Source: Daphnia carinata
Taxonomy: Eukaryota; Arthropoda; Branchiopoda; Diplostraca; Daphniidae
Direction of reading: 5' to 3'
NCBI RefSeq assembly: GCF_022539665.2
Contig: NC_081336.1
Coordinates: 1,302,001 to 1,366,000, forward strand
Length of the DNA: 64,000 bases
Shown here piece after piece: positions 21,997 to 39,587 of this stretch. How positions within the stretch are numbered: the stretch's first letter is position 1; every line of letters starts with the position of its first letter. Both the position numbers and the translations under genes were made by a program. Under the pieces are notes generated by a model. It saw only the letters and a list, made by a program, of their open reading frames with translations. It had not been told where the DNA came from and ran no database searches.

Positions 21997-22212
21997 GAAG
22001 CCTCTGCTACGTCTACGAATCGCAAATAGATTCTCTGTTGACGTTCCGGGTAGCACTACAAATACAGATTTCTTCAAAACGGCCTGCCTCAGCTTACGTC
22101 TGACTGAACCCTTTCTGAGATGGTTTTCGAACAAATATGTCTATGTACTGCATTTACCATCAACATAGTGTGTACAAGGAATTGGCGAACTGCATTAGCA
22201 CTAAGTGAAGCC

Positions 22213-25989
<3,777 letters not shown>

Positions 25990-26416
25990 TTTCGTCTTTT
26001 TGTTTGCAGGGTTGTCAAATTTTTTTGACGACCAATAATTATTACTTTCAGAATAAAAAATTTTTACCTGATAAATATTTAAATAAATTGAAAAAATTAA
26101 AACTAGCTTTCATAATATCTGAATACTTTCTACGCTATTACCGAAACCGTAATGTTCAGATCCACAGGTGCCAAGCGTCAACGTTGCACCAGCATGAGCT
26201 TGCGGATCTCCAAACTCTTTGCATATCACACGACATTTGAACTTGTCTTTTGCAAAGCTACATGTACTGAACACAATTCTATTTGGCGTACATGCGAGAC
26301 TTCACAGCACTCTAAACTCGAAGTGATATTAGATTTGTGATTCGTACAAGGATAACTTTATTGTGAAGGAAGTGAATTAACTTTTACTACGTTCACCTAG
26401 CTTCAGCATTTTGGCA
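25990..26416. promoter_or_regulatory. Divergent promoter region, KDM7 / PHYH
   Basis: 427 bp separate the two start codons, so KDM7 (minus) and PHYH (plus) probably share a bidirectional promoter. The region is AT-rich (26030-26110) with no clear TATA box. Confidence 0.45.
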
Positions 26417-28004
26417 ATGGAACAAGCAGTAAACCTTAACATCTGAGATGTTTGAGATGTAAATCCATTATCTAACTAATTTTTTATATTAGAAACCAGG
26501 CCTTAATTACTCATTGGATAATCCAAAATTGACCTTAGAACAACGAGAGTTTTATGAAAATAATGGTGATTATAACATTTTAAATAAATTTGAAAATGTG
26601 AACTGTTGTTAGTAGCCTGTAGAGCATTTTTCTTATAAGTATGATTGGATAATCCAAGGTTTCCTGGTCATTAAGAATTTAATTGATGATTCCTTCCTTG
26701 ACAAATGCAAGTAAGTACTATTCTTTTTTTTGTAAGTTTTTGTTTATTTAGTAAAATCAATGTTTTTGGAAGACAGAGGTTTTTAGACCTTTGCGAGAAA
26801 AAAGTACCCTGGGGATCACTTACCATGATGAAAGATATCTCCTTATCCAAGAAGGGTGCAGTTGGTGAACATCTTTATTACAAAGTCCAGGATTTTGTGT
26901 ATGACAATGTCCTCTTTGAGTATTGCAGACATCCAACTGTAAATACCATTTAACGTCACATAATGTTTATACAAATCCAGTGTTGATTTGTTCCAAAATA
27001 ACACCTTCCACAGATACTTGATTGTGTTGAGTGTTTTACTGGGCCAAATATTATGGCGATTCATACAATGGTAAGAAATTTTTTTTTAATTTTTAGAAAT
27101 GTACAATAGCCCTGATCTTTCCATTTGTAGCTTATTAATAAACCTCCGGATTCTGGAAGTCTGACTTCACGTCATCCTCTGCACCAGGTGAATCCCCATA
27201 CCAGAGTAAAATCGATTGAGTCTAACGAAGTGTGGCCAACTAATGTATGCTTTTGTATAGGATCTTCATTACTTCCCATTTCGCCCCGCCAACAGAATCG
27301 TTTGCGCATGGACCGCTATGGAAGATATTACACCAGAGAACGGTTGTTTAGTTGTACTCCCGGGTTCTCATAAAGGAGAATTACTTCAGCATGATTATCC
27401 CGAGTGGGAAGTAAGTTATTCTGATGTCAAATGCATCTGTTTTAACTTAATGATCCATTGAAATAGAATGGAGTCAACAAGATGTATCATGGCGTGCGCG
27501 GTTTCGACGACCATCTTATCATTGAACTGTCCATGACAAAAGGTCTCTACACTTGTAGGCGTTTCCCCGTTTAACATGATTTTCACACAATGTTTATTAT
27601 TCGTTTTAGGAGATACGGTTTTCTTCCATCCAATTTTGATCCATGGTTCAGGCCCAAATCGCACTCAACGATTCCGCAAAGCTATCTCGTGTCATTACAG
27701 GTATCGCGTAGTGGATTTCATGTTAAAAGTCTAAGAAAACTTATTTCTACTTTCCACTGTTTCGCAAAGCTGCGCAGAAATGGATTTCATTGATGTCCAG
27801 GGCACGTCGCAGGAGAACATCGCAAAAGAAGTAGAGCAGGTTGCTAAGCGACGCGGTCTAGAACTAAACTTTCAGGTTTGGTTTAACAACATTCGGCACT
27901 TAAATTGAAATTAAAATATTTTTTATTTTAAATAGGACTTCTGGAAATTCCGCAGTCGTCTAGTTCGTGGTCAACAGGCAGTAAAATGGTTCAGTTCACT
28001 GTGA
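26417..28004 (+). CDS. PHYH: Phytanoyl-CoA 2-hydroxylase
   Basis: Eleven exons join in phase (302 aa): 26417-26428, 26493-26565, 26659-26710, 26773-26938, 27014-27070, 27131-27187, 27261-27410, 27467-27542, 27610-27700, 27770-27875 and 27936-28004. The match to PHYH runs the whole length: [91 protein letters not shown] and the end [13 protein letters not shown]. The HQD motif supplies two Fe(II) ligands, IHGSG the third, and the nearby Arg binds 2-oxoglutarate. It catalyses peroxisomal alpha-oxidation of phytanoyl-CoA. The first coding exon is only 12 nt (MEQA), and the encoded N-terminus lacks the PTS2 signal used by mammalian PHYH. The C-terminus SSL is at best a weak PTS1. Confidence 0.94.
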
Positions 28005-28332
28005 TTACACTTCACATGTCTACGCTTGACAATCGATGGTTTCTACCAACAGTGTACCCATTCACATCAACTTTTGATTCTCTCACGCCAAGGTAAGCGA
28101 AATTCTCCACCTTCGGTGAAAATTGTACGGGTATCGTTAAAATGTAATGCTGATAAAGGGAAATCGTAGTAGATAGCGCTTTTTGCCATTTATAAGGTTT
28201 AACAATTCCCCGAATATTTTTATAGACGATCAAATGTATTTGCATGAAACAATTAAAGTTAGATTGTAAAAAATCAATTTCCCAATCTCTAGTTAGGGGT
28301 CACTATAGTGAACATGATGCTAAGAAGTCTGC

Positions 28333-28439
28333 AATCACGATAGGAGACCTTGTTAGTATTTATTGTGCCAAAGCCGTTCATTGTCGCTAAAAGAACAAGA
28401 AAAGCAAAGATAGTGCGCTACGAACCTCCTATCGTGATT
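28333..28439. repeat. Short inverted-repeat element between convergent genes
   Basis: A perfect 14-bp arm (AATCACGATAGGAG, 28333-28346) is matched by its reverse complement at 28426-28439, enclosing 79 bp. A separate palindrome, TCACTATAGTGA, lies at about 28303-28314. The element sits between the 3' ends of PHYH and the protease-homolog gene and may be a MITE-like remnant. Confidence 0.7.
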
Positions 28440-28457
28440 CCACTTATGTGTAAAAAT

Positions 28458-29884
28458 TTAAATATTATTGCATCCCGCGACGTTTGAGGGCCAGTCACAG
28501 GCATCGATCTTGATGTTGTAAACTGTTCCTGCTTGAGCGCATGTCTGAAATGTTAAGAATCGCGCAAAAGTAATTAAATGATTGGGTTGAATATCAACGC
28601 ACAGAAATGAACTTACGAAGAGGTAAGAAATGCCGTTGGAGCACATGTAGAAGGTAGTGGAACAGTCGGAGGCGGGATTCTGGTAGTTGCCGTTCGGTTT
28701 GTTCTTGCAATCGAAATAAGAGGGATGCATTGCTGTCGTGTGTTGCTTCGGTTGTACTGGTGGTCGTCATTGGCTTTAAACCGGTAACACTTTCGATCCA
28801 ATCAAGATAGCCCTGTACACGATTGAATACGTTGGGCCTATCAGTATCCGAGCAGTGGGTTGAAGCGTCTGTCAATCCGGCTACACCAACAACAAACCAC
28901 CTGTCCCATTCTTCGTCGTAGAAATTCATTGGTGCTCCATTGTCTCCCTATTTTAGCGCAGAGCGTTAGAAATGTAATTTTTATTTTGAACTGCGATTTT
29001 AAAATAATTACGTAGCAATAATGACGTTGTTGGGTCCCTTCGCCGCAATTTGTTTTATCTCCAGAGAATGGGTCTAGATCGGCTAACTGCTGGCATTCGC
29101 CGTTCGTTTCCAACGATGAAATGACAGTGGTGTCCATTTTACGCAGAATAGGACTTAGCCCGCTACCCGCTGTCTCACAGATAATATTATGACGTTGCTC
29201 AAATTTTCCATGATTACAAGTATAGGCAATAGAATGGAGAATGTTGTGGACTTTACCGGTATTAGAGAAGTTGCCCTATCCTGTGATGACGACAGTATCA
29301 TTCACGTGATCGTCAGCGAACGGAAGGCACAAGGGTTGAATGTTATCTAAATCATTAAAAGTTTATATATTTATTCAAATTAAAGTAACCCATTTGAGCT
29401 TGTCGTTGTAGGAAGAAAAAAATGAATTAATAGAACTTACTAGACAGAGGGACAGAGAATGGAAGTCGAATCAAGGCGATGTCATTCTCAACCGATCCTA
29501 ACCACCAATCTTGACGAATCACGAATGACAAATAATGCACGTTGATGTACAAAGAAGAAGAGCTGTTGGTTATATCGTGTGCGCCCAGAGTGAACGTAGG
29601 GTTAATAATGCTGTACATACAGTGAGCTGCCGTTAAGACCCAATCTTCGCTGAGGAGAGTGCCACGACACGTAGCCATGGATCCACTCCAGTACGTGACT
29701 TGAATGTGAACCATCCACGGGAATTCGTGAGGAGCAGATTCATTCCCGCCCACAATCCTGGAGAGCGCTGATCTACCGCAGTTACGCAGGCCTGGTAAGG
29801 TGATAACAACATTATTATTATTGAATTTTCACATAAGTTCGTGTTCTATTTTACCTTGTTGGTGCGACGGTACAGCTAGGAAGA
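28458..29884 (-). pseudogene. Serine protease homolog with C-terminal chitin-binding domain, broken
   Basis: Minus-strand exons: 29884-29855 (signal-peptide end, start unresolved), 29791-29441, 29346-29257, 29169-29012, 28947-28617 and 28544-28458. It reads as a chymotrypsin-fold protein: activation site SALSRIVGGNE, catalytic His in LTAAHC, Asp in NDIALIRLP, but the serine motif is GDNGAP instead of GDSGGP, so the nucleophile is Asn and the protein could not be a protease. A Thr-rich linker leads to a peritrophin-A (CBM14) domain (FDCKNKPNGNYQNPASDC, FYMCSNG, CDWPSNVAGC). Two lesions are seen: TAG at 29276-29278 in place of the Trp of the usual GWG, and a one-base frame change in the Thr-rich linker (near 28730-28745). 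The linker could alternatively hide a 49-bp intron, which would restore the frame, but it has no pyrimidine tract. Confidence 0.75.
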
Positions 29885-30781
29885 CTAAAATTGTAAGGAC
29901 CAGAAAATGGGTAGTGTGTGATTAAAGGCCATTGTATTTTGGATTGAGGAAGTCCAGTTAATGTTAACTGCGTTGAATTGAGATGTCGAGTTGTCGCTTC
30001 TGCAATGAGTGTAGCCGTCGTTGGGCTGGCGTTTAAATAGCTGTTTCCACCTATTGTAAATGGATGTGGATATCTTTGGACGGATTAAGCCTATGAGACC
30101 AGTAGTTTTCCACCATTGCATTTGTCTACGCTTTGTAATGCCAGGTAACACGAGAGAAATTCCGTTAACTTACAAAAGTCGCGCTTTCAAAATTTAAAGT
30201 ACTTTTCCCCGCTACACACACGTCAATTGGGATTCATGTACAAAAGACAATGTTCGTAAACGCAATTGTAAGCTAATGGCTTAAGTCAGATAAGTTCCTT
30301 GTCGATTCATGTAAAACCACGCGTGAAAAAGTACTCAAGTGCCTTATCAAAAACCAGAAATTATTATCCACATTAGTACGCATGCGTGATTCAGTTATAT
30401 CAGTAGACTCAACTAGTTAAGCTAATAATCAGTCAAATGAATAATGCCCGTTAAAGTGGAAACCGTGCTCAAATGAAAAGTTTGTATTAAAGTTCAAGCA
30501 CACATTTAATTGACACATACATTCTTTAATCTCGAAAGTTTGTAGAACAGAAATAAGATGGCTTTAATAACTCAAAGTGGGACAAAAACCGTATTGTTTT
30601 CATTTACAATTGTAGACTGGTGTTCACTGACTTCCCTTTCCTGAAACTGAGGCAAATTCACATTCTATGTTGTGGAACTTACGGACTGAACATTTAAAAA
30701 AAAAGGAGTAAGATGAAAGAAGTATCTTAAAATGTATACAAGGAGGTTGTTAACAAACGACAGGGAGTTCTAATGGTGAGG
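29885..30781. other. Intergenic region
   Basis: About 900 bp between the protease-homolog 5' end and the RAD51 stop codon. An upstream first exon of the protease-homolog gene may lie near 30105-30130 on the minus strand (a short ATG exon in matching phase), but it does not encode a convincing signal peptide. Nothing else is supported. Confidence 0.3.
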
Positions 30782-32263
<1,482 letters not shown>

Positions 32264-32769
32264 TGATGATGTTTATTAAGTGATGACGGCGAAATGTTTC
32301 AAAAAATTGTAAATGTAGAGAAGGTTTGGTAGCCTTTTATAACACAACAACTTAAACTACCAATGAACTCGAGATAGTTTTCGAAGGGGAGGAGAACACC
32401 AGCACACAATGCAGAATTCAAGCGGGAGAATAACAAGTGTTCGAAGTGGTTTTGAATATCAAAACTTGCCAGATTCATCGAAATGAGTCTGCATGGAAAA
32501 AATTCTATATTATTAGATAAAAGATTTAATTACTTTCTGTTTCACTGCCGTACTGGAATTTTTTACCTACAAACTACATAAAGACGTTTTGAAAATAAAT
32601 TTAATTTGACTATTTGATATGTTTAATCTTTCTTGTTGATATTGGCGCGCGGGCGCCCTCACTTGGCGCCAACAGTTGAGCACGTGGATTCTTCATTAAC
32701 TGTCGTGTAGTCTAGTCGGTGACGAATTGGCCATAAGTAATTTGTACGTGTTATAAGTGATTAAAAAAT
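32264..32769. promoter_or_regulatory. Divergent promoter region, RAD51 / Maelstrom
   Basis: 506 bp lie between the RAD51 and Maelstrom start codons. A GC-rich patch GGCGCGCGGGCGCCCTCACT (32644-32663) followed by TTGGCGCC is unusual in this AT-rich setting; the TTGGCGCC resembles an E2F site, which would fit S-phase or germline expression. TF binding is inferred, not seen. Confidence 0.5.
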
Positions 32770-34539
32770 ATGCCACCGAAGAAAAAACAAAAAAAGGAGA
32801 ACGGTTTTATGGTATTTATGAAATCTATGAAACCACAGCTAGAAGCAAAAGGCCATAGATTTCCTAGAGGCTTAACTGATGTTATTCCTATTTGCTCTCC
32901 ACTATGGAATGTAAGATTTTTGAAAATTTCTCTTCTAACCCACATGTATATTCGTGATGTTCATAGGAACTTTCAAGTGAAGAGAAGGCAAAGTATCATC
33001 AAAAAGCCAAAGATGGTGTTGGTTTTGTCAAAGAAGAAAGATGTGATACCCGTGGAGTTCCGTTAAATTTGAAGGCAAAAGAAGAACAAAAGAAAGTATC
33101 TGAGAAAGATGAACTATTGCAACGAGTTGAAGATATGGTTTCCTACTTAGCTACTCAAGGAAGTAAGATCCCGTGAATATGAAAATTTATTTATTTCTTC
33201 TTACGTTTAATATTCCTAGCTCTCGAGAATCACTATTTTTACTTGGTCCATTTCAACATTGCTGTTGCTACTACTGAAGGTGAATATCCACCTTGCGAAA
33301 TTGCCATAGTCAAGTTTTCTTTGCTTGATGGCATAGCCAGATATTATCATGAATTTATTGAACCTGGTAAGAAGCATATTAAATCTTGATGGATGTAGTT
33401 TTTAATGTGTTTCCTTTTCAGGCCAAATCCGACTTGGATATGCCCATGAAGCAAAATTACATTCAGAATCCACTCATCAGATTCCAACAAATGGGTTTAA
33501 ATTGGCAAATGCAAACTATCTTGCGATTACAGACAATATTAAAAAAATGCTCTTACAATCCGTAAACAAATTCATTCTTTCTTTAAGCTTATGGTGTTTG
33601 CTAACCCATTTTTGAATTTCTAGGATGGTGGTATTGCTCCTTTATTTGTGGTAGATGAAGACAAGATAAAAGCAGTTTATATCCTTGATTGGTTTGTCAA
33701 AAAATGCTGTCAGATGAATGAAACATACGATACCGTCAACCCTTTCAAGTGCTACAGCTTAAATAAGCTATTTTACGAGTTGCGTCGCCATGCCGACCTG
33801 AACAACCCTTCTCTAAGGTTTGCCAGTCCAGCACTAGTCGCTGATCACTTTGGCAAAGGAATGTTTTACTATTCGAAGAATATGGCTTGTCAAGTAATTA
33901 CATTCACCCATTCGTTCATAGTAACACACAACAAAGGTAATTTATTCTTTGTTTAGTGGCACGTGGACGAAGACAATGTAACGTTTTGTTCTCTGACACG
34001 CGTGAAAAATTATGCCTACACGATTTCGGACTTGTGTTGCGAATACTACGATTTGTCCCTACTACCGAATCGCCACTGTCCTGCTGATGTTGCTGATGAT
34101 AATCGCTACGTTGTTCTCCCTAAGGTGGCTAAAAAGGAAGAACCGGAGGTGTCAAATGTTAGCCTTTATATGTTGGCAAATAATACTGATTACAATATTT
34201 TTAAATGGACCTTTCCTTTTTTAGACACCGGCAGTTGTAAAGAAAAGTGATGACGAAGAAGAGTCTACTCCACGTCTACCGAAAGCTCCTGTTGGTGAGT
34301 CTGATCTCCAATTCCATTTTTTTTTTTAATTACCCACTCAAAACGGACTTGGCCAAGTGCTTATTTTCCATTATGCAGCTGTGAATCTCAAAGGTGTCGT
34401 CCCTGGCATAGGACGGGGTATATTGAGTGGATCAATGTCATCCATTCAATCTCCAGGCCCGTCACAAGCAACACCACCTCCTCCAGCAGGAAGGGGTCGT
34501 GGTCGCGGACTTCTTTTAATTTCTGATGAATCTGATTGA
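32770..34539 (+). CDS. mael: Maelstrom (piRNA pathway protein)
   Basis: Eight exons join in phase: 32770-32910, 32967-33162, 33220-33366, 33422-33561, 33624-33893, 33957-34148, 34225-34294 and 34379-34539 (438 aa). An N-terminal HMG box (PPKKKQKKENGFMVFM; ELSSEEKAKYHQKAKD) is followed by the Maelstrom domain, an RNase H-like fold: YFYLVHFNIAVATTEGEYPP, CEIAIVKFSLLDGIARYYHE, a Cys/His-containing core (FVKKCCQMNE, WHVDEDNVTFCSL, CEYYDL, NRHCPADVADDN). The C-terminus is disordered and ends with GIGRGIL and GRGRGRGLLL, RG motifs that in germline proteins can be methylated and bound by Tudor proteins. Maelstrom acts in nuclear transposon silencing downstream of Piwi in flies (family knowledge). 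Confidence 0.92.
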
Positions 34540-36500
34540 TTGCTCCGTGTGAGTTTACATTTGATTCACGTCCAGTGGGAACTGCATATGATCCGAGTTT
34601 CTAATTCCGTCCTTTATGCAGTTGACGGCAAAGACGCGTAATCAAACGACCTGCCGTGGAAACAACGTCATCTGGTCTTTGAATGCTTTTCCATTAGCAA
34701 GACTGCGACAAGGGAAACTTTGCCACAAAACAGTCCACACACCCCATTTTGTACCAAATGTTTACTGAGACGCAACTGTTGCGGATCGATTCTTCTTATC
34801 CGGCTCTATCCCACCCGTTTTGCTAGCCATTTAGCACTGGAATGCCAAAATGGAACTTCAATCCATATAGAAAAGTTATGATTGTCGACTTACACGGTCC
34901 CAAATGGAAATTTTTGTCTCCCACAAAATGTGGAAAATCAAAGTGGTAGGTATTTAATGTGAATCTTTGACCCTTTATCCCGTTTGACTATTTAGATTTA
35001 AAAAAAAGTAAGATGCAATATTTTTCAAATTTCTTCTCATAGTCCTCGTATATTGGTAAGTTAACGTGCATTGCTTTTGTACAAATTAATCGTAATAGAT
35101 GTTTGCAGATTCATTTGAAAAGTTTGAAAGTTCATTGCGGCTCATGAAAAATGGGACAACAATTCGTGGTACCGACGCAAAAACATTTTTTTTTTTTTTT
35201 GCAAAAAAGACATTGCAGTAACGTATTTTATTAAACATAATCGGAGATGATCTTTTGTTTTGCAGGAAAAAAAACAATGCAGACTTTATAAAGCCTTGAT
35301 TTATCATGCAATCCCCTTCATCTCACCATTTTATTAAAGGAATTTTCCGTGTTTGGCTTAATTCAAATGTTAATTCTAATACAGTTTTCTTTCTGCAACG
35401 CTTCATGATTAGCATCAATCCTCAGGTACGTATTATAACTTAAAAAATATAAAGATCATAATCTTTTAGTGGCTAGGAAAATGTCTGAAATTGACCGGTT
35501 GATCTTCATACACAAACGGCTCCTGTGTGTTCGATACACCGAGAGCCTAGCAGAGATGGTGACAGATGGTCCTAGTTCTGAAGTTTTGGCTGAGTGAATG
35601 TCTAGCGCACAATCCTGTATGGCCTGACGAAGAATCTGGGGCTTCCCTTTTGTAGCCCGATGTCGTGCTTCTATCGCCATAATCATCTACTTAGCACTTC
35701 TTACAGCACCAGACAACACGTACTACAACTGACCCGAATTTTTTCAAAAGACTAGGATCTCTCATCCTTGTTTGCAAAGAGGCTACATTTTAAATCCCTT
35801 GCAACGGCGGAACGATTTTCGTGCATTTTTCACATCACGTTCTCAACATCGAGACACTTGAGGTTATCAAAGTTATTGCCACATCTGAGTTTGCGCTTTC
35901 TGTCACATTGCAGCAAGTCGTTAACCTGTAAAAAGGCTAGAAAAACCACGTACTATTTTCTTATTTACCTTTTTTCTTTTTGTAAATGGCAATTTCATTG
36001 GTCACACAAAAAAAAAAGAACGGCCAGTACACACATAAAGTCGATGTGTGTGTTCAATCAGCCATTTGCAGCGATCGTGATGATTAACTTTGGTAGCCCT
36101 TTTTTCTGTAGCATCGAGACGTAAACGCGCCAAATGGCGCATTTTCAACAGCGTCGCCCAGCAAATCGAAGTAAAATGGTCTATCATACGTATCGACTCG
36201 GCTGGGCTTCGTCTTCAATAGTCGACGTCAGACAGACGGCCCTGCTGCTGCATCGAGAAATGTTCAACGTCGAAAACAAGTTGCGCGTATAGCGCAATTC
36301 ACAACCCCTCCATTCTTTCTGGTTCTCTCTCGCTTTTCTTCTATGCGTGTGTTGTATAGTAACGATTTATCGATCAGCTGTGTGGGACCCGGGGCTGTGT
36401 CTTTCCCCCTCCGGAAAGAGTGGGGAAAAAAAACGGGAGCAACTCCCCCTCGTCTGTGCGTCAGGATTCAGATGCGCAAGCGCTGAATTGATCAGGACTT
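34540..36500. other. Intergenic region between Maelstrom and Fife
   Basis: About 2 kb containing the Maelstrom 3' UTR and upstream sequence of Fife. A 76-codon minus-strand ORF (35456-35686, starting near MIMAIEARHRATKGKP) has even amino-acid use but no recognised domain and no visible introns. Nothing else is supported. Confidence 0.3.
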
Positions 36501-36699
36501 TTTCATAGTGTCTTGTCTGCGTTGGTCCCATAGATGGAGGAGAACCTAGCGGCGCTGCGGCAGCGATCCGTTCAGTTCGCGCCCGGCCACCCTTTTTAAT
36601 TTCCTAGTCGTTTCGTCCGTTTGTAGGTCCGTTTTTTTTTTTTAGTGCTGAAAACAAGTTGACATTTTTCCGATTTGTTTAAAAAAATTATTTGAATTC

Positions 36700-37411
36700 T
36701 GTTCAAAGACGTATCGTTTTAGAGTGTTACATCGTGTGACTCGTGTTCGCTTGCCGTGCCAAGGCAAGAATCTAAAAGTGCCCGTTTTCTTCTGAAGTTC
36801 GGCCTTTGCTTAATCGTTGCTGGAACCGGCATCGATTGCTTGTGTCACAACATGCATGCATAAATCACCCGGTATGTATTCTTCCCCTTATTTCATAACA
36901 CGTTTAAGAACAAATTAGATGTTTGTTATTTTCTTTCTCTAATATCAATAGAATATTAAATATGTTTATTATTTATCAAGCTTTTTTTTTTTTATTATTA
37001 CTTTGTTTGCCTGGCTCCGTTCTGATTCCCCGTATTGTTAACTCCCCCCTCTGTTAAAAGAGGGGGGGGGGTGAATCCTGCGATCGATGAGGGTTCCCTC
37101 CCCTTTTATTTTTTCCTTATTCCCTACGATTTTCACGTATACTGTACATATGAAGATATGACTAAAATTAATGACATTGTATATTCCATTTTAGACGGGA
37201 CGAGTAGCGACATCTATGCCTCCTTTCACTCTGCGCAAAAGAGGCAAGACGCAATCCTGCAGAGAACAGCTGAAAGAAGCCGGAAGCTCCGTGCAAGGGT
37301 GTTGGACCTTGAATCGTACGCTGCCCTCGGATATCATTGGGGCTGGAAATAAAAAAGAGGAAACTGTTGCAAAAAGAAAAATGAAGGAATAGTGACCGGA
37401 ACATGTCGCTG
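36700..37411 (+). other. Fife: Candidate non-coding first exons of Fife
   Basis: A splice donor at 36871 (CCCG|GTATGT) ends a likely first UTR exon. A good acceptor at 37193-37194 (TTCCATTTTAG) starts a second, with a donor near 37411. The coding exon has an acceptor at 37618-37619, 26 bp before the ATG. The transcription start is not defined. Confidence 0.45.
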
Positions 37412-37645
37412 GTAATCACCATGGCAACGACGCCTTCAACACAAAATGAAACTGTTTCTGCAGCCAGATAATTGGCTCAAGTGCCGCTACCGGCGCAGTT
37501 GTAGCGAACTCGAAAAACTGCAATCTCCTTCTCTCTTTGTGTTGTGTGTCTGTGGTGGTGGTGGTGGTTTCATCCGCTGGATCACGTTCGCGGTCTTAAT
37601 GTGCGTGATCCATCACTAGGACAAGAAAAGAAAAGCAGCCTCGCC

Positions 37646-39555
37646 ATGCTGAACTTTGCCAGTAAAATGATCAACACCCTCATCGGGGCGCCGGGCGAGG
37701 ATGGCCAGCCCGGAAGTAACCCGCAACAGCAATCGCAGCAGTCGATGGGCATGAGAAATCCGCAAATGGGCGGACCACAACGACCCATGTTTCAGGGTCC
37801 TGGACCGCAAGGTCAGCGGCCAGGATTCCCTGGACAACAGAGACCACCAGGACCGCACCCCGGCGGAGTAGGACCAGGCTTCGCGGGTCCACGACCTCCC
37901 GGACCTGGAGGTCGTCCGCCTGGACCTGGAATGGGACCTGGAGGCCCCGGTGGTCCTGGAATGGGTCCTGGAGGCCCCGGGGTCCTGGAATGGGTCCTGG
38001 AGGCCCCGGTGGACCTGGAATGGGTCCTGGAGGCCCCGGTGGACCTGGAATGGGTCCTGGAGGTCCCGGTGGACCTGGAATGGGACCCCAGCGTTTCGGT
38101 GGACCTGGGCCACGAGGAAATGGACCACGAGGTCCACCAGGCAGCGGCCCTAGAATGATGATGCAAGGACCAGGTGGTCCCCAACAACCGCGAGGACCTC
38201 CAGGAATGGGAGGCCCACGAAGTGGTGGTCCTATGGGTCCCGGCGGTAATGGCCCAGGCAGATTCTACCCGCCCAATCGACCCCCCGGCCAAGGTAAATA
38301 CGCAATTACCCCATCTAATTGTATTTGGCTTTATTCTTGTGTCAACAACAAAGTGAGCTGAGATACACACACACACTGCTGAACGCGGCATAATGGATGC
38401 GTGCATGAAATTGTCAAAGGCAAGCGGACCGGGATAGACAAAGTGCCCCCCCCCCCCATTCTTTCTAGCTGTCCCTGGGCTTGAAGGCGAAAAAAGGGGT
38501 CGGGACGTTGTCAACGAAGTTATCCTCTTTTGTGCATCTCGTTCTTTCCCCTTTGCAAAGTGCAAATGGATTTCGGCGTATTACACACAAGTCAGCCATT
38601 TTTGCGTTTGGCCCTCACATCCCGCACATTTCGTGTAGAACATTAGTCAAGCGAAAAAAAACGAGGGGGGATCGTCTAATTAATGCTAGACAGACGGAGC
38701 AACATCCATTTGCGCAATGCAAACGATACGCCCACCGCTTTCCATTTCGATCCCCCATCAAAAAAAAAAAGAAGAAAACGTTGAATTTCATTTGGCTTGA
38801 TCCTCCTTCATCTTCATCATGCCTTTTAGCCGGGCTATTGTTTTTTGGCCCTCTGTCGAAATGATATGCCCCTCCCGTTTTTATATACATGACACGGACT
38901 CGCTTATGAAATTTGATCCGTCAGATGTATATATGTAAATTTCACCCTTCTGCCCCTTAGAAAATAGGGGAAAACATTATCGTAACAAGAAGCACAAGCA
39001 AGTTGGAATAGTAGGCGAATATGCCAACTGTCAGTCCACTAGAAATACATCAAGTGTAAACAAAAGCAGACGAACCTAGAAATCCCGAAATCGGCCTCGT
39101 CTTTTTTCTTTAGGAGGGCAGAAAGAAACACAAGTTTTGGGAAAACTTCCATATGTTACGAATGTGTGCGTAGTAAAGTCCGAAAAAGAAAGAAGTTTTC
39201 TCTGTCTTCTCAAATCCGGATTAAAGGAAAGAAAAAAAAGAAGAAGGAAAAAGGGAAGAGATTCGTCTTCGTTGACTGCTGAATCGATTTATAATTGATT
39301 TTTGGTTCTTTTTAACGTTTTGGTTTATTTATTTTATGTATTTAGGACCGCCTGGACCTCAGGGCCCACTACGGGGCCCCTACCCCGGCAGCAGTCCGCC
39401 CGGCCAGCAGATGAGGGGTCCCATGATGGCCAACAATGCCGCCGGTCAGCAAGCGAGACCGCCTTATTTTGGCGGGCCGGCTCCTAACCAAGGACCTGGC
39501 ATACGTGGTCCAGCAGGTATGCAACATGTTTATTACTTTAACCCCCCCCCCCCCC

Positions 39556-39587
<32 letters not shown>

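Noticed and set aside
37813-38565. 250-codon minus-strand ORF
   Set aside because: It is the mirror of the Gly-Pro repeat and exon 1 of Fife on the plus strand; composition follows the repeat.
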